From positions 1 to 40,053 of the IMG/VR virus record IMGVR_UViG_3300037156_000070: a DNA stretch of 40,053 bases; one strand, 5' to 3'. The notes below the pieces were generated by a model, which did not search any database, was not told where the DNA came from, and saw only the letters and a program-made list of their open reading frames with translations. Source of the stretch: a virus. The position numbers and the translations under genes are program-made. Every line of letters starts with the position of its first letter. Position 1 is the first letter of the stretch. This document shows, piece after piece, positions 6,406 to 15,714 of the stretch.

Positions 6406-9400
6406 ATGGCATCTGCTTCTAAAGCGCTTATAAGCCCTAAGAACTCAGGCCAACTAGATAGTGTCATCGGTCATGGCCCTGATGCTAGTTATAGAAGTTA
6501 CGTTAAGTCAACTGGCGATAACATAATATCTACTGATCAGAGGAAACTTAATAAAGCTCAAACTATAGCAGGCCCAGCAGGATTAAAATCCCCTAAGAAC
6601 TCAGGGCAGCTTGATTCAGTTATAGGCGCAGGCCCAGATGCTAGCTACACTAACTTTGTTAAGCAACAACAGTTATCACAGAAGTTAGTTCAAGCACAAC
6701 AACCGAAACAACCAGCACAACCTAAGCCAGCTCCAGTTCCTAAACAACCAACTCAACCCAAGGCTCAAGTTCCTACACTACCCAAAGGCCAAACAACCAC
6801 TAGTCAACCTTCAGCACCAGCACAGCCTAAAGTTAGTCTAGCTCATCAGATCCTTGGTGCAGTTACGCCTGAATGGAATTTTGCCAAAGGTATGGTACAG
6901 CAAGTCGGGCAGATACAAGATGCTAATCCTATCTCACCAAAGAATGTTGGCAATGTAGTTAAAGCCGGTGCCGGAATAGTTACTGGCAATAAAAAAGCTA
7001 CATCTAATGCAGTAAACAACATTAAGAATACTGAGACAGCACCACTTAAAAGTGTTGGTCAAGGCACAGCTCAGTTTGCTTATGGCCTTGGTGAATCACT
7101 TAACCCAGCAGGCGGTGATGTTAATACTAGAAGTCATACAGCACATAACGCAGTTGAAAAAATTATCCTTGGCCCTAACGCTATACCTTCTTGGCAGAAT
7201 CAATATAAGCAAGACAAAGCACAGCATGGTCAGGCTTATGCAGCAAGCAATATAATACTTAATTCTGTATTAGCGGCACTTGCATTTAAGGGTGCAGGCG
7301 ATAGCGTAGCAGGCAAAGTTAAAAACCTACCAACTGAGAAGACGGTATCAACTTCTTCAGTAGTGCCAAATGATACCGCACGATCATTTTTCAATGAACC
7401 TAATCCAAATATAGATCCACATACTTCAAGCCTATTATCTAAAGCATTGTCCGAGAACAAGTCGCAGTTTACTAGCGAACTTCGTGCCGGTAATGGCGTT
7501 ACTATAAACGAAGTACATACCGTACCAACCGTATATGGCAAGCTACTTAACATTATCAAAGGCAAGATGGATAAAGGCGCACCGCTTACTCCAGCCGAAT
7601 CTGGCGTTGTTAAGACTGCTACAGAGAACCCTAGTCAATTTGTCAGTAAAGAACTTGTCCAACCTAAACAGTTACCAGCCGAAACTCCAGCTCCTGGTAG
7701 TTTGCCACCATTAGAACAACCAAACATAGTATCTCAAGGCATGGCACCTCTTGAAGCACCAACTCAACCACCAGCAATAGAACAACCACTACCACCTCAA
7801 GCAATAACCCCAGCAGAAGCACCGGCACCTCAACCAGAACCAGCACCTGCAACTACATCAACAAAACAAGAGCCACCAGCAACAATTAGCAACGAAGTAT
7901 CTCATGTTACACCGCTAACTAATCTACCTTCAATTATTGCAGATGGACATATTAAGATGGGGTCGGCACCGATAGAAGGCTTTGAAGGTAAAAAAGGTGT
8001 CTATCTACAGAAAGGATCTAAGAATGATTTTTATCATCCTGGAGTAGATAATGCAAAGATAGTCTATAAAGATACTGGATCAATCGGCCCTCATGAAGTT
8101 CATGGTGATCAAGTTAGGACTACTGGTCATCTATCAAGTCATCCTTCAGATGTACACCGCATAGAAGTACCAGACACCAAACTCGCTAAGACATTACAAG
8201 AACATGGATATAACGCAGTAGTTAATAAAGATCTAGCAGCATCTAAGATGAAGGGCGCAGTTAAACACCTAGGTAAAAAGAAGGCAGATGTTAAGATTAC
8301 CTATCCTGAAAAATCTAAATTACCACAACCTATTAAAGAGCGTATGCCAGAAGGCAAGGAAACTAATAAGCTTACTAAGCGTGAACTTGAGAATGTAACA
8401 AGTACAAGTAGCCGACTTGGCGGTATTGGTTGGGATAAAACTAAACTCAAGGAGTTAGTTAAAACTGTCCCTGGGCTTAAGGAACATCCAGTACTAACAG
8501 TTCATATTAACTCTGAGGGCGTACAGTTCCAAGCTAAGATAGGTGTACATGAGTTTAGCATCCCTGCAAAATCTCTAGGGCTTAACGAAGAACGACTAGC
8601 TCAAGCAGATTTTAAAGAGGGTCAGACAGTTGATATTAGCAGCGTACTAGAACCAGGAGCTAACAAAGTTCCGGTTATTAATAAGGGTAAAGCATCCTTT
8701 GAAGGTACGACTGGCGGTTCAAGTAAACCTAAAGTTACTGAACATCCTCTTGATGCGTTACAAGAAAAAGCTAGACAATTTAGTGATCCACAAAAATTCT
8801 ATGATAGCTTAAAACCAGTTGAGCGTGATGTAGTTAGGCAAAACTATCGTAAGAAAGATGGTGAATCTGAGATAGACCTATTCAAGCGAATGATGGAAAG
8901 TTCAGGTGCTAAAATCTCAGAAGGCAAGCCACCAGAGGATGGTTATAAGATGAGTCATAGGCCAAACGAAGACGGCCCAAGAGCGCACAACCTAACTGAA
9001 AGCGATCAGATACCAAAAGATATGTACTCTGAATGGTACGGAAGCCGAGGATCAGTTGCAGATAAACAGTCTATCGCAGCACTTAAAGCTATCAAAGGTC
9101 AACCAAATGCTGAAGTTACTATCTATCGTGCAGCACCAACTAGCAAAATGCGAAGCGGTGATTGGGTTACGTTTTCTAAAGACTATGCTACTAAACATGC
9201 CGAGAGTAATACACTAGCCGGTAATGATCTAAAGGTATACCAGTTTAAAGTTCCAGCTCATGATGTACGGTGGGCGATGGATGACATTAATGAGTTTGGG
9301 TATTACCCACAAAAGAACACAGCTAAATTTGAAGGTACTAGTGGTAGTCGAAGACAAGCACCAAAATCAGGTGCTAAGGTAGATAACATATTCAAGAAGC

Positions 9401-12400
9401 GTGCAGCAGCAAAGGCCGAAAAAACTAAACAAGTTAATCCTATTACTAAGTTTATTAAAAGTACTGAAGCTACCAAGAAGGCAGCCGGTAGCCTTGATGA
9501 TCAGCTCCATGCATTAGGCGGCCAAACTATTGCAGATAATGTAGCGCTCGACCACATGTTTAAAGAAGTTCAGAAGTTAAAGATTAAGCCTGAAGACTGG
9601 AAGGCTATTTATCATTATGCAGAAGATAAAGCATCGCCTATTACCGAGAGTCAGAAGGCTATCTATGAACAAACTATTAAGCCACTTCAAGACGGCATTA
9701 ATACTATGCGTAAAGAAATGGGCCTTAAAGAATTTAGCAATGATGACTTTATCCACCGAGAAGTTATAGGACATGGTGGCCCTATAGATAGGTTCATGGA
9801 AGGTACAAATAAAACTATCAGTACCGGTAATGTACTCAACCGTACTTCTAGCTCAATGAAGACAAGAACCTGGATGAAGTTAGTTGACGGTAAAGGTAAC
9901 TCAAAGATTGTCTCTATCAAATCGCCTAAAGATAAAAAAGGGAAAGTGCTTGGTGGTCAGCAAGTAACAGAGTTCAAGAACGGTATGCAGCATCTAATGG
10001 GCTTACTTAAAAAGAAAATCCCAGATCCTGTTACCGAATTTAATGATCCAGTACTCATGGATCAACTTAATAAAATTGCTGAAGGGTTAGGACTTACTCA
10101 TATTAGAACTAATATTCCACTTAAGCGTGGTGATACTGCAGCAGGTGTTAGCTATGGTGGCACAGGACTTATAAAGACTAAGACAGCATCAGCTCCTGAT
10201 ACATTACTCCATGAAATAGGCCACCAGATAGATGAAAAATATAATCTCTATGACTATATGATTGATCCTGTTCCCAAGGAAACTGTTATGGCTACTAAGG
10301 GTATCAATAAAGGCAAGATGATTACTCGGCCAGTTAAACAAGATTCAGCAGTTGTTGAAGAGCGCAAGACTATCAATCAAGAACTTCGTGATCTAGCTGA
10401 TAAAAGATTAAGCGAAGACAGTTCCAGTAACATGGGGAAGTATGTTCGTAAAGGCGAAGAGAAAATGGCAGTCATGTTCCAAGCATATCTACATGCCCCA
10501 GATATATTTAAGACTGTTGCGCCAACAGCCTTTGATAAATTTGAAGCCTTCCTAAAATCTCATGCTGATACTAAGGCCATAACTACTATAGAGAAATCAT
10601 TACAGTTTGGCCGAGAGACTATTGGTGATGTTCGTCATCAAGGTGAGTTCATAGATAAGAACGGTAAGAAGTGGAAGATTGTAAATGCTACAACTAAAGA
10701 GATTGAAGCTAACAGCAAAACTCGATATATTAAACAACCGTTTGTTACAAGCGCTATAGATTATGTTCAGACAAGACAAGCATTGAGAGCATCGCAATTC
10801 TTAGATAACTGGAAGACTCATCCTAACTTTGAATATAAAGTCCATGAAGACGGTACGACTTCGGGTATAGCTATTAAGTTTGATTCTAAAACTGCTATAC
10901 CAGATGGATGGAAAACTACTACAGCGCTACAGTTCAAGGGTTATTACTTTGAACCTAGAGTAGCCGAAGTATTAGATGACTTTGCTAAGACTGCGGCCAA
11001 GGGTGATCCACTTGGAGCGTTTACTGGCATGAACAATTTTCTTAGAACAACTATTTTCTATAACCCACTGATGCACGTACCAAACATATTCTGGCACGCA
11101 GCAATGCGTAGAGGTGTATCTGGGCTTATTAACCCAGTCAGATTATATAGAGGAGTAACTTCTAGTGTTCAGGCAATAAATGAAGTTATACATACTGGTG
11201 ATCTATACCAAGAAATGTTACGTAATGGCGCACCACTTATGCATTTTGATAGAGATTCAATGTCCAAGAACCTAGGCAAATTAGTTGAGGATGTACTCAA
11301 AGATGATAATACAGCATCTACCCTAGCTAAACTTGGTGGATATGCTAGTAAAGCTAACTTCGTTAAGGCGTGGTATAAGGTATCATCTGGTGTTACTTGG
11401 AGTAGCCACGACTTCTTTATGATGCAGGGGATTATTGAAGAGATGAAGAAAAATGGCATGACGATGGATCAGGCTATTCATGAAGTTACGGCCCACATCC
11501 CAGACTACCGTTTACCAACTAGATTCTTTGGTAGCAGAACGGCTAAGACTACTCTATCTAATCACAACGTAACAATGTTCCTACCATATCACTATGGCAT
11601 CTGGAAGAGTTACGCCAATACTATTAGAGAGATTGCAGGATTTGAACCACGTGGCGGATATAAGAGAACTGGTTGGTCAGGTAAGGCCAAGACCTCAGCG
11701 CATGGTATAGATAAATTAATCATGGCCGGTTTAATTATGCTTGTTATTTATCCAATGTTAGATAAGTTAGCTCAAAAAATATCTGGCGTACCTGGAGCTA
11801 TCGTTAGGCGTGCAGGGCCGTTTACCTTCCCTTATGCAGTTTATGAAATGCTAGAAGGTAATAAATCTCTCGCTTCAACAGTTCAGACGATGGTGCCAAC
11901 GCCACCAGGAACTAAGGCAGCAATAGAGTTAGCACGTAACAGAGATGATCTTAACCGTCAGATCTGGAACCCAAGCGATGCATTTACTAACCCAGTTCAG
12001 GCAGCTAAAGATGTTGGATCGTTTGTTGCAGGCACTATAGCGCCAGTCAGTAAAGCTAAACAAGCTACTAATGGCAAGTTAAGTGCAAAGCAATTTGGCG
12101 AAGGAGCAATTGGCATCCAGACCCCAGATCATACTAAGACTTTAGTTAATCAGCTATACAGTCAGCAATTAAACACCGGTGTCCAGAGCAAGGCACAACA
12201 ACGTGCAGCAGCAGCAAAGAACGCAGCCAGGGATCAAATAGCCCAAGGCAAAGGTGATTCTCTCGCTAAACAACTAGTAGCTAACGGCACTATTACTCAG
12301 GCTAAATTAAAAGCCTTTGAAGCTACTGCAAAATGGACTCCAGTTCAACGTACCTTTGATGCGCTTAGTCCGGTCAACAAACTCCAGGTATTACAGAAGA

Positions 12401-12996
12401 CAAGTCCGAGCAACTGGTCAGAACTATTTACTGATAAAGGTGCATTAATTAAAGAAGCTCAGAAGCAATCTAATAATAAGCATGGATCGGCAGCTAATCG
12501 TGCAGCAGCCGGTGATGTAGTCAAGGTGCTTAATGGTGATAAGAGTGGCTACAGTTTTACTTCAGGTACAACAACAACCAATGAAGGATTCCTGCAGACT
12601 GTATCGGCTTATGCATCGGCCTTTGGCACAAGTCCTAAGACAGCATTTAATCGCATCCTAACCGGCCAGCGTATACTTCGTACAGAGAATGGAGCTATTA
12701 TAGTTCAGCGTATGCCACTCGCCACCTCTTCAAAGATTAGGGTTCAGCTTGGCTCACAAAAGGCCAGTGTACCTATGCAGTTAGATCATATTATCCCACT
12801 AGAGATTGGCGGATCAAATGATATATCTAACCTACAACTGATACCAAAGTCTCAGGATGAAGCTAATAACCCTGTTGAAGATTACCTCGGTAAACAGTTA
12901 CAGGCCGGTAAGTTAAATGCTAAACAAGCACAAACTTTGATGCTTGATTATAAGCATGGCAAAATTACTGATCAGCAGGTTTACAATCACAAGTAG
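6406..12996 (+). CDS. Giant polyvalent protein: ART-like, HExxH metallopeptidase and HNH-like modules
   Basis: A 2196-residue protein and the largest gene here. It has a duplicated repeat SPKNSGQLDSVIGxGPDASY at about 10-29 and 62-81, then Pro/Gln-rich linkers to about 490. A module with HVTPLTNLPSIIADGHI (from 500) may be related to ADP-ribosyltransferases. A clearer ART-PolyVal-like module has TIYRAAP (R908) and NEFGYYP (E963). A zinc metallopeptidase motif HEIGH sits at 1269-1273, with a possible third ligand in GEEKMAVMFQAYL. A transmembrane helix lies near 1769-1788, and an HNH-like end reads LDHIIPLEIGGSNDISNLQL (from 2126). Such polyvalent proteins are known in phages and plasmids and are thought to enter the host with the DNA. 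Sites of cleavage between modules are unknown. Confidence 0.75.
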   Translation: MASASKALISPKNSGQLDSVIGHGPDASYRSYVKSTGDNIISTDQRKLNKAQTIAGPAGLKSPKNSGQLDSVIGAGPDASYTNFVKQQQLSQKLVQAQQPKQPAQPKPAPVPKQPTQPKAQVPTLPKGQTTTSQPSAPAQPKVSLAHQILGAVTPEWNFAKGMVQQVGQIQDANPISPKNVGNVVKAGAGIVTGNKKATSNAVNNIKNTETAPLKSVGQGTAQFAYGLGESLNPAGGDVNTRSHTAHNAVEKIILGPNAIPSWQNQYKQDKAQHGQAYAASNIILNSVLAALAFKGAGDSVAGKVKNLPTEKTVSTSSVVPNDTARSFFNEPNPNIDPHTSSLLSKALSENKSQFTSELRAGNGVTINEVHTVPTVYGKLLNIIKGKMDKGAPLTPAESGVVKTATENPSQFVSKELVQPKQLPAETPAPGSLPPLEQPNIVSQGMAPLEAPTQPPAIEQPLPPQAITPAEAPAPQPEPAPATTSTKQEPPATISNEVSHVTPLTNLPSIIADGHIKMGSAPIEGFEGKKGVYLQKGSKNDFYHPGVDNAKIVYKDTGSIGPHEVHGDQVRTTGHLSSHPSDVHRIEVPDTKLAKTLQEHGYNAVVNKDLAASKMKGAVKHLGKKKADVKITYPEKSKLPQPIKERMPEGKETNKLTKRELENVTSTSSRLGGIGWDKTKLKELVKTVPGLKEHPVLTVHINSEGVQFQAKIGVHEFSIPAKSLGLNEERLAQADFKEGQTVDISSVLEPGANKVPVINKGKASFEGTTGGSSKPKVTEHPLDALQEKARQFSDPQKFYDSLKPVERDVVRQNYRKKDGESEIDLFKRMMESSGAKISEGKPPEDGYKMSHRPNEDGPRAHNLTESDQIPKDMYSEWYGSRGSVADKQSIAALKAIKGQPNAEVTIYRAAPTSKMRSGDWVTFSKDYATKHAESNTLAGNDLKVYQFKVPAHDVRWAMDDINEFGYYPQKNTAKFEGTSGSRRQAPKSGAKVDNIFKKRAAAKAEKTKQVNPITKFIKSTEATKKAAGSLDDQLHALGGQTIADNVALDHMFKEVQKLKIKPEDWKAIYHYAEDKASPITESQKAIYEQTIKPLQDGINTMRKEMGLKEFSNDDFIHREVIGHGGPIDRFMEGTNKTISTGNVLNRTSSSMKTRTWMKLVDGKGNSKIVSIKSPKDKKGKVLGGQQVTEFKNGMQHLMGLLKKKIPDPVTEFNDPVLMDQLNKIAEGLGLTHIRTNIPLKRGDTAAGVSYGGTGLIKTKTASAPDTLLHEIGHQIDEKYNLYDYMIDPVPKETVMATKGINKGKMITRPVKQDSAVVEERKTINQELRDLADKRLSEDSSSNMGKYVRKGEEKMAVMFQAYLHAPDIFKTVAPTAFDKFEAFLKSHADTKAITTIEKSLQFGRETIGDVRHQGEFIDKNGKKWKIVNATTKEIEANSKTRYIKQPFVTSAIDYVQTRQALRASQFLDNWKTHPNFEYKVHEDGTTSGIAIKFDSKTAIPDGWKTTTALQFKGYYFEPRVAEVLDDFAKTAAKGDPLGAFTGMNNFLRTTIFYNPLMHVPNIFWHAAMRRGVSGLINPVRLYRGVTSSVQAINEVIHTGDLYQEMLRNGAPLMHFDRDSMSKNLGKLVEDVLKDDNTASTLAKLGGYASKANFVKAWYKVSSGVTWSSHDFFMMQGIIEEMKKNGMTMDQAIHEVTAHIPDYRLPTRFFGSRTAKTTLSNHNVTMFLPYHYGIWKSYANTIREIAGFEPRGGYKRTGWSGKAKTSAHGIDKLIMAGLIMLVIYPMLDKLAQKISGVPGAIVRRAGPFTFPYAVYEMLEGNKSLASTVQTMVPTPPGTKAAIELARNRDDLNRQIWNPSDAFTNPVQAAKDVGSFVAGTIAPVSKAKQATNGKLSAKQFGEGAIGIQTPDHTKTLVNQLYSQQLNTGVQSKAQQRAAAAKNAARDQIAQGKGDSLAKQLVANGTITQAKLKAFEATAKWTPVQRTFDALSPVNKLQVLQKTSPSNWSELFTDKGALIKEAQKQSNNKHGSAANRAAAGDVVKVLNGDKSGYSFTSGTTTTNEGFLQTVSAYASAFGTSPKTAFNRILTGQRILRTENGAIIVQRMPLATSSKIRVQLGSQKASVPMQLDHIIPLEIGGSNDISNLQLIPKSQDEANNPVEDYLGKQLQAGKLNAKQAQTLMLDYKHGKITDQQVYNHK

Positions 12997-12999
12997 ATA

Positions 13000-13048
13000 T
13001 GGTACATTAAAGGCATAGCTCAATACGGCCATCTGTGCCGTATTTTTT
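13000..13048 (+). promoter_or_regulatory. Promoter with 8-bp leader hairpin and T-run (family member 3)
   Basis: A weaker extended -10, TG-G-TACATT (13000-13008), begins 3 bases after the giant gene's stop. The leader has GCTCAATACGGC (13018-13029). Here AATACGGC (13022-13029) pairs perfectly with GCCGTATT (13037-13044) across a 7-nt loop, followed by T to 13048. The ACGGC core sits inside the stem rather than in the loop as in members 1 and 2. It also looks like a fully competent intrinsic terminator for the upstream gene. Confidence 0.65.
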
Positions 13049-13066
13049 AATATAAGGATCAATTCA

Positions 13067-13366
13067 ATGGACAAAGCGCAACTCGTTAAACTAGCACTTA
13101 AAAAGAGAGATACAAAAGGTGTAGCCATGTCAGCTAACCCCTTCCCAGACAAAAACAGCAACACAGACGTTGTTAAAAAAGGAGCTGGTGGTAAGGATTC
13201 AGAAGAACAGGGTGAGAGCAAAGCCTTTGAAGCAAGCGAGAATGAATCAAGCGAGAACGCTAATAACGCAGTAAACTCACTTCGCAAAAAGCCAGGTACT
13301 AAGGCCACTTCAACTAAGAAGAAAGTTGCCGGAGCAGTTTTCTGGAAGTCAAGTAAAAGAGGTTAA
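13067..13366 (+). CDS. Small charged hypothetical protein
   Basis: This 99-residue protein is polar and probably disordered. It has a basic N-terminus (KLALKKRDTKG), an acidic and Ser/Asn-rich middle (about 44-68) and a basic tail (KKPGTKATSTKKK, WKSSKRG). AAGGATC lies upstream of its ATG, and it is the first gene after the promoter-hairpin. No family is recognised. Its high charge and its position between the internal protein and a small structural gene fit a minor virion or DNA-associated protein, but that is a guess. Confidence 0.6.
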   Translation: MDKAQLVKLALKKRDTKGVAMSANPFPDKNSNTDVVKKGAGGKDSEEQGESKAFEASENESSENANNAVNSLRKKPGTKATSTKKKVAGAVFWKSSKRG

Positions 13367-13368
13367 TC

Positions 13369-13707
13369 ATGTCATACGGTTTAGATTCACCACTATTAAA
13401 CTCAACATCTGTTGCCTATGAAGAAAGCCGTATAGTCAAGGCAAGTGCCGGAAGACTATTTGGATTCTCTGGGTTCAACTCAAAAGCATCGGCACAGTTT
13501 ATTCTTATCTTTGATTCAGCAACACTACCTGCAGATACAGCAGTACCAGTATCAGTCATATCAGTAGCTACAGTAGCTAACTTCTCTGTAGAATATGGCG
13601 ATCATGGTCGTGCATTTACTAACGGCATCGTTATCTGTAACTCATCAACTGGGCCAACTAAAACTATCGGGGCGGCAGACACTTGGTTTGACTGTCAGTA
13701 TACCTAA
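13369..13707 (+). CDS. Small beta-rich virion-like protein
   Basis: The 112-residue protein starts 3 bases after the previous stop, with AGAGG upstream. The sequence has beta-strand alternation. Its core FGFSGFNSKASAQFILIFDS (about 31-50) and ends FTNGIVICNSSTGPTKTIGAADTWFDCQY are a pattern I associate with small phage head or tail proteins, in which a carrier-like domain ends in an aromatic Cys-rich strand. No enzyme motifs are present. It is probably structural, sitting just before the lysis genes. Confidence 0.55.
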   Translation: MSYGLDSPLLNSTSVAYEESRIVKASAGRLFGFSGFNSKASAQFILIFDSATLPADTAVPVSVISVATVANFSVEYGDHGRAFTNGIVICNSSTGPTKTIGAADTWFDCQYT

Positions 13708-13708
13708 G

Positions 13709-13771
13709 ATGACTGTCATAATTACCGGTTCAACTCTTGACTTAAGGGCCAGGACTAGAAGAGAAAAGTAA
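13709..13771 (+). CDS. Possible 20-aa micro-ORF
   Basis: This ORF encodes MTVIITGSTLDLRARTRREK. The ATG begins one base after the previous stop, and the TAA ends one base before the next ATG, so it fits the gap exactly. No strong ribosome site is visible (CTAAG only). It may be a translated linker that carries ribosomes to the next gene, or chance. Confidence 0.3.
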   Translation: MTVIITGSTLDLRARTRREK

Positions 13772-13772
13772 A

Positions 13773-14225
13773 ATGTTTTTTGCAGATATACTTCATGCTG
13801 ATGGACAAATAGTCCAGGACATTGTTTTTATCGCCATCTTTATAGGAAGCGTATTTGCTTACGCTAAAGGCCACGTACCTCAACAGACTATTAAAAATCT
13901 TAAAGATCTATCTGATGCTCAGGCTAAAAGTATTATCGAACTTAGGGAACAAGTAAAAGAAAATACCAAGGCGCACGTAAGCGAAACTTTAGAACTCAAC
14001 AAAGCGATTGCAGATCTACAAGGCCAGATCAAAGTATATAAAGAGCTACCACTTAGAGAGCTTGCAGATGGCATCAAGAAGGTTAGCGAAGGCCAGACAG
14101 CTATCAGCGATAACCAGACAAAACTTTATACACTACTAGAAAAATCAGCTATAGTAGCTCACTCAGATACTCAGGATGCAGCAGCTAAAGTTAAGAAAGT
14201 TAAGGAAGACTTGCAAAGCGCATAG
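13773..14225 (+). CDS. Membrane-anchored coiled-coil protein of the lysis cassette
   Basis: The 150-residue protein has an N-terminal hydrophobic segment (IVQDIVFIAIFIGSVFAYA, about 13-31), followed by a long heptad-like helix (about 40-140, with repeated Glu/Lys/Leu). One membrane anchor plus a long periplasm- or cytoplasm-facing coil resembles i-spanin-like or holin-associated proteins. It sits directly before the GH25 lysin and the holin. No partner o-spanin lipoprotein is visible, so a spanin role is uncertain, particularly if the host is monoderm. Its GAGAAAAG upstream serves as ribosome site. Confidence 0.55.
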   Translation: MFFADILHADGQIVQDIVFIAIFIGSVFAYAKGHVPQQTIKNLKDLSDAQAKSIIELREQVKENTKAHVSETLELNKAIADLQGQIKVYKELPLRELADGIKKVSEGQTAISDNQTKLYTLLEKSAIVAHSDTQDAAAKVKKVKEDLQSA

Positions 14226-14228
14226 GCG

Positions 14229-14234
14229 TATAAT
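14229..14234 (+). promoter_or_regulatory. Possible weak promoter before the lysin
   Basis: TATAAT occurs just past the stop of the coiled-coil gene and 26 bases before the lysin ATG. There is no TGn extension and no well-spaced -35 (TTGCAA at 14211 is only 12 bases upstream), so support is limited to the hexamer. It could give timed expression of lysin and holin. Confidence 0.3.
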
Positions 14235-14259
14235 CTAAATTATTAAGTAAAGGAAAATT

Positions 14260-15099
14260 ATGCTTTTATTCAAAGATATTTCATACGCTCAAGGCAACTA
14301 CAATATGGATGCCAATACGGATCCAATGGTTATGATGAAGATGGCCGGTGGCGATGGTGTTACTACTCCTCTCTACTTCGATAACGAAGCGGCAGCCAAT
14401 TATAATAAAGCGATCCGAGCGAATAAGATTCCTTTTATGTATTACTTCTATGGTGGTGGCGATCCAGTTACTGAAGCTAACTTCTTTATCCGAGCATGTT
14501 CACCTCTAGCTGTTGGCGATGGCCTAGCACTAGACATCGAGCGTGGCACCAGATGGAATCCACAAACAGATCCAGGTGCAGTTCAAAAAGTACTAGCCTT
14601 TGTTACTAGGATCCATGATGTTACCGGAGTATGGCCTTGGGTATATATGAATATGTCAACTGCAAATATGTATGACTGGAGTCCAGTCTTTAACCTATGC
14701 GCCTTCTGGTGTGCAGCACCAAGTTTTGGGTTCAACGATACGCTTCCAGTTAAATACCCTCAAACAGCACAACAAGGCCCAGTAGTTAATGGACAAGATA
14801 CAGATGCAGCCTTTGTTCCTGATCTTGATCATCTTAAGAAGTTTACTTATCAAGGTGGCCCACAAGTTCCAGTTCAACCACCGGCACCAACTCCACCCCC
14901 AGTAGTAACACCACCGGCACCTGTTCCACCAGTAGTAACACCGGATCCAGTTCCAACGCCTACACCACCAGTTGTTACCCCAGATCCAGTACCACCAGTA
15001 GTAAATCCACCGGCTCCATCAAAGCCAAACTTTATCCAGTCTCTAATCTCAGCAATAGTTAATTTAATAAGAGCCTTTTTTACAGGGAGTAAAAAATGA
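14260..15099 (+). CDS. Endolysin, GH25-type muramidase with proline-rich linker and C-terminal helix
   Basis: A 279-residue cell-wall hydrolase. Residues 1-200 follow the GH25 lysozyme plan: an opening DISYAQG (D6), the catalytic pair in LALDIERG (D92 and E94), an aromatic YMNMSTANMYDW strand and W150 in FWCAAPSFG. A proline-rich repeat linker of PPAPxPPVVTP type spans about 203-262. The final 17 residues (NFIQSLISAIVNLIRAFF) form an amphipathic or hydrophobic helix. There is no N-terminal signal, so holin release is expected. Enzymes of this family cut the glycan chain between MurNAc and GlcNAc. The C-terminal helix instead of a wall-binding domain is unusual. The ribosome site is AAAGGAAA. 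Confidence 0.85.
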   Translation: MLLFKDISYAQGNYNMDANTDPMVMMKMAGGDGVTTPLYFDNEAAANYNKAIRANKIPFMYYFYGGGDPVTEANFFIRACSPLAVGDGLALDIERGTRWNPQTDPGAVQKVLAFVTRIHDVTGVWPWVYMNMSTANMYDWSPVFNLCAFWCAAPSFGFNDTLPVKYPQTAQQGPVVNGQDTDAAFVPDLDHLKKFTYQGGPQVPVQPPAPTPPPVVTPPAPVPPVVTPDPVPTPTPPVVTPDPVPPVVNPPAPSKPNFIQSLISAIVNLIRAFFTGSKK

Positions 15100-15350
15100 T
15101 CAACAAAGTTAAATCATTAGTCCGTAAGTTATGGGCCAACGTAATGGTACGAAGAGTCGTACATACATTTTGGCAGGCGTATCTAGCAGTATTCGTACTA
15201 GGAGTTCCGGCAGTAGTCCACTATAACGGTAACTTTTCGGTATCAGTTGATCATAAAGCATTAATTGCCCTAGTTATAGCAGCCGGTGCAGCAGGACTTG
15301 CAGCACTTAGAACTGGCATATACAACATCTGGCAGACTCGAAAAGCTTAA
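15096..15350 (+). CDS. Holin
   Basis: This 84-residue protein starts within the lysin stop codon (ATGA overlap). A basic N-terminus (NKVKSLVRKLW) is followed by a first membrane segment (about 25-43, WQAYLAVFVLGVPAVV), a short polar turn (NGNFSVSVDHK) and a second membrane segment (about 54-72, LIALVIAAGAAGLAAL), ending in RKA. Two membrane helices and placement right after a lysin are typical of class II holins, which form the membrane lesion that frees the lysin and times lysis. Confidence 0.8.
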   Translation: MINKVKSLVRKLWANVMVRRVVHTFWQAYLAVFVLGVPAVVHYNGNFSVSVDHKALIALVIAAGAAGLAALRTGIYNIWQTRKA

Positions 15351-15357
15351 TGCCACT

Positions 15358-15714
15358 ATGGAAAAGCACAATGGATATAATAACTTCAGCAGGAAGTTAG
15401 CTTCAGCGAGAGCATTAGTTCGACAAGTTCATATATTACCAAGAGTCCTATCCCCAGTCTCAGAACACTTCCAAGAGCGTGAAGCGCAAGATGAAGTGTT
15501 ACCACCACCAGACTATTATGATAGTCGTGGCTACCCTCAGTGGACTCTAGCAGATCAGCTAGAACAACCAGGATCAATCCAACCTGAACTCTGGGAGCAT
15601 ATTGGTGAGATGACTTTAATAGTCCATCCAACCCTAGCTGAACAGAATCGTTGGGATTCCGGGGGAACATACTTCGATGGAACAGCATCCTGGACAAGAT
15701 CCTATAGGTTTTGA
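15358..15714 (+). CDS. Hypothetical protein, 118 aa
   Basis: The ATG at 15358 is chosen over an in-frame ATG at 15286, which would run 65 bases inside the holin gene. The product is acidic to neutral with many aromatic residues in its second half (YYDSRGYPQWTL, WDSGGTYFDGTASWTRSYRF) and a helical start (RKLASARALVRQVHILPRVL). It overlaps the next gene by 38 bases. I do not recognise a family. It is part of the last rightward transcription unit before the convergent terminator. Confidence 0.5.
   Translation: MEKHNGYNNFSRKLASARALVRQVHILPRVLSPVSEHFQEREAQDEVLPPPDYYDSRGYPQWTLADQLEQPGSIQPELWEHIGEMTLIVHPTLAEQNRWDSGGTYFDGTASWTRSYRF

Noticed and set aside
7664-7852. Minus-strand open frame in the proline-rich region of the giant gene
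   Set aside because: It is a low-complexity reverse reading (Val/Leu runs) of Pro/Ala/Gln codons and not a gene.
12913-13308. Minus-strand open frame across the promoter-hairpin at 13000
   Set aside because: It would run through the promoter and terminator-like stem and opposite two rightward genes, with no ribosome site.
15286-15357. Upstream in-frame ATG at 15286 for the gene after the holin
   Set aside because: It would overlap the holin by 65 bases and has no ribosome site; the ATG at 15358 follows the holin stop directly.
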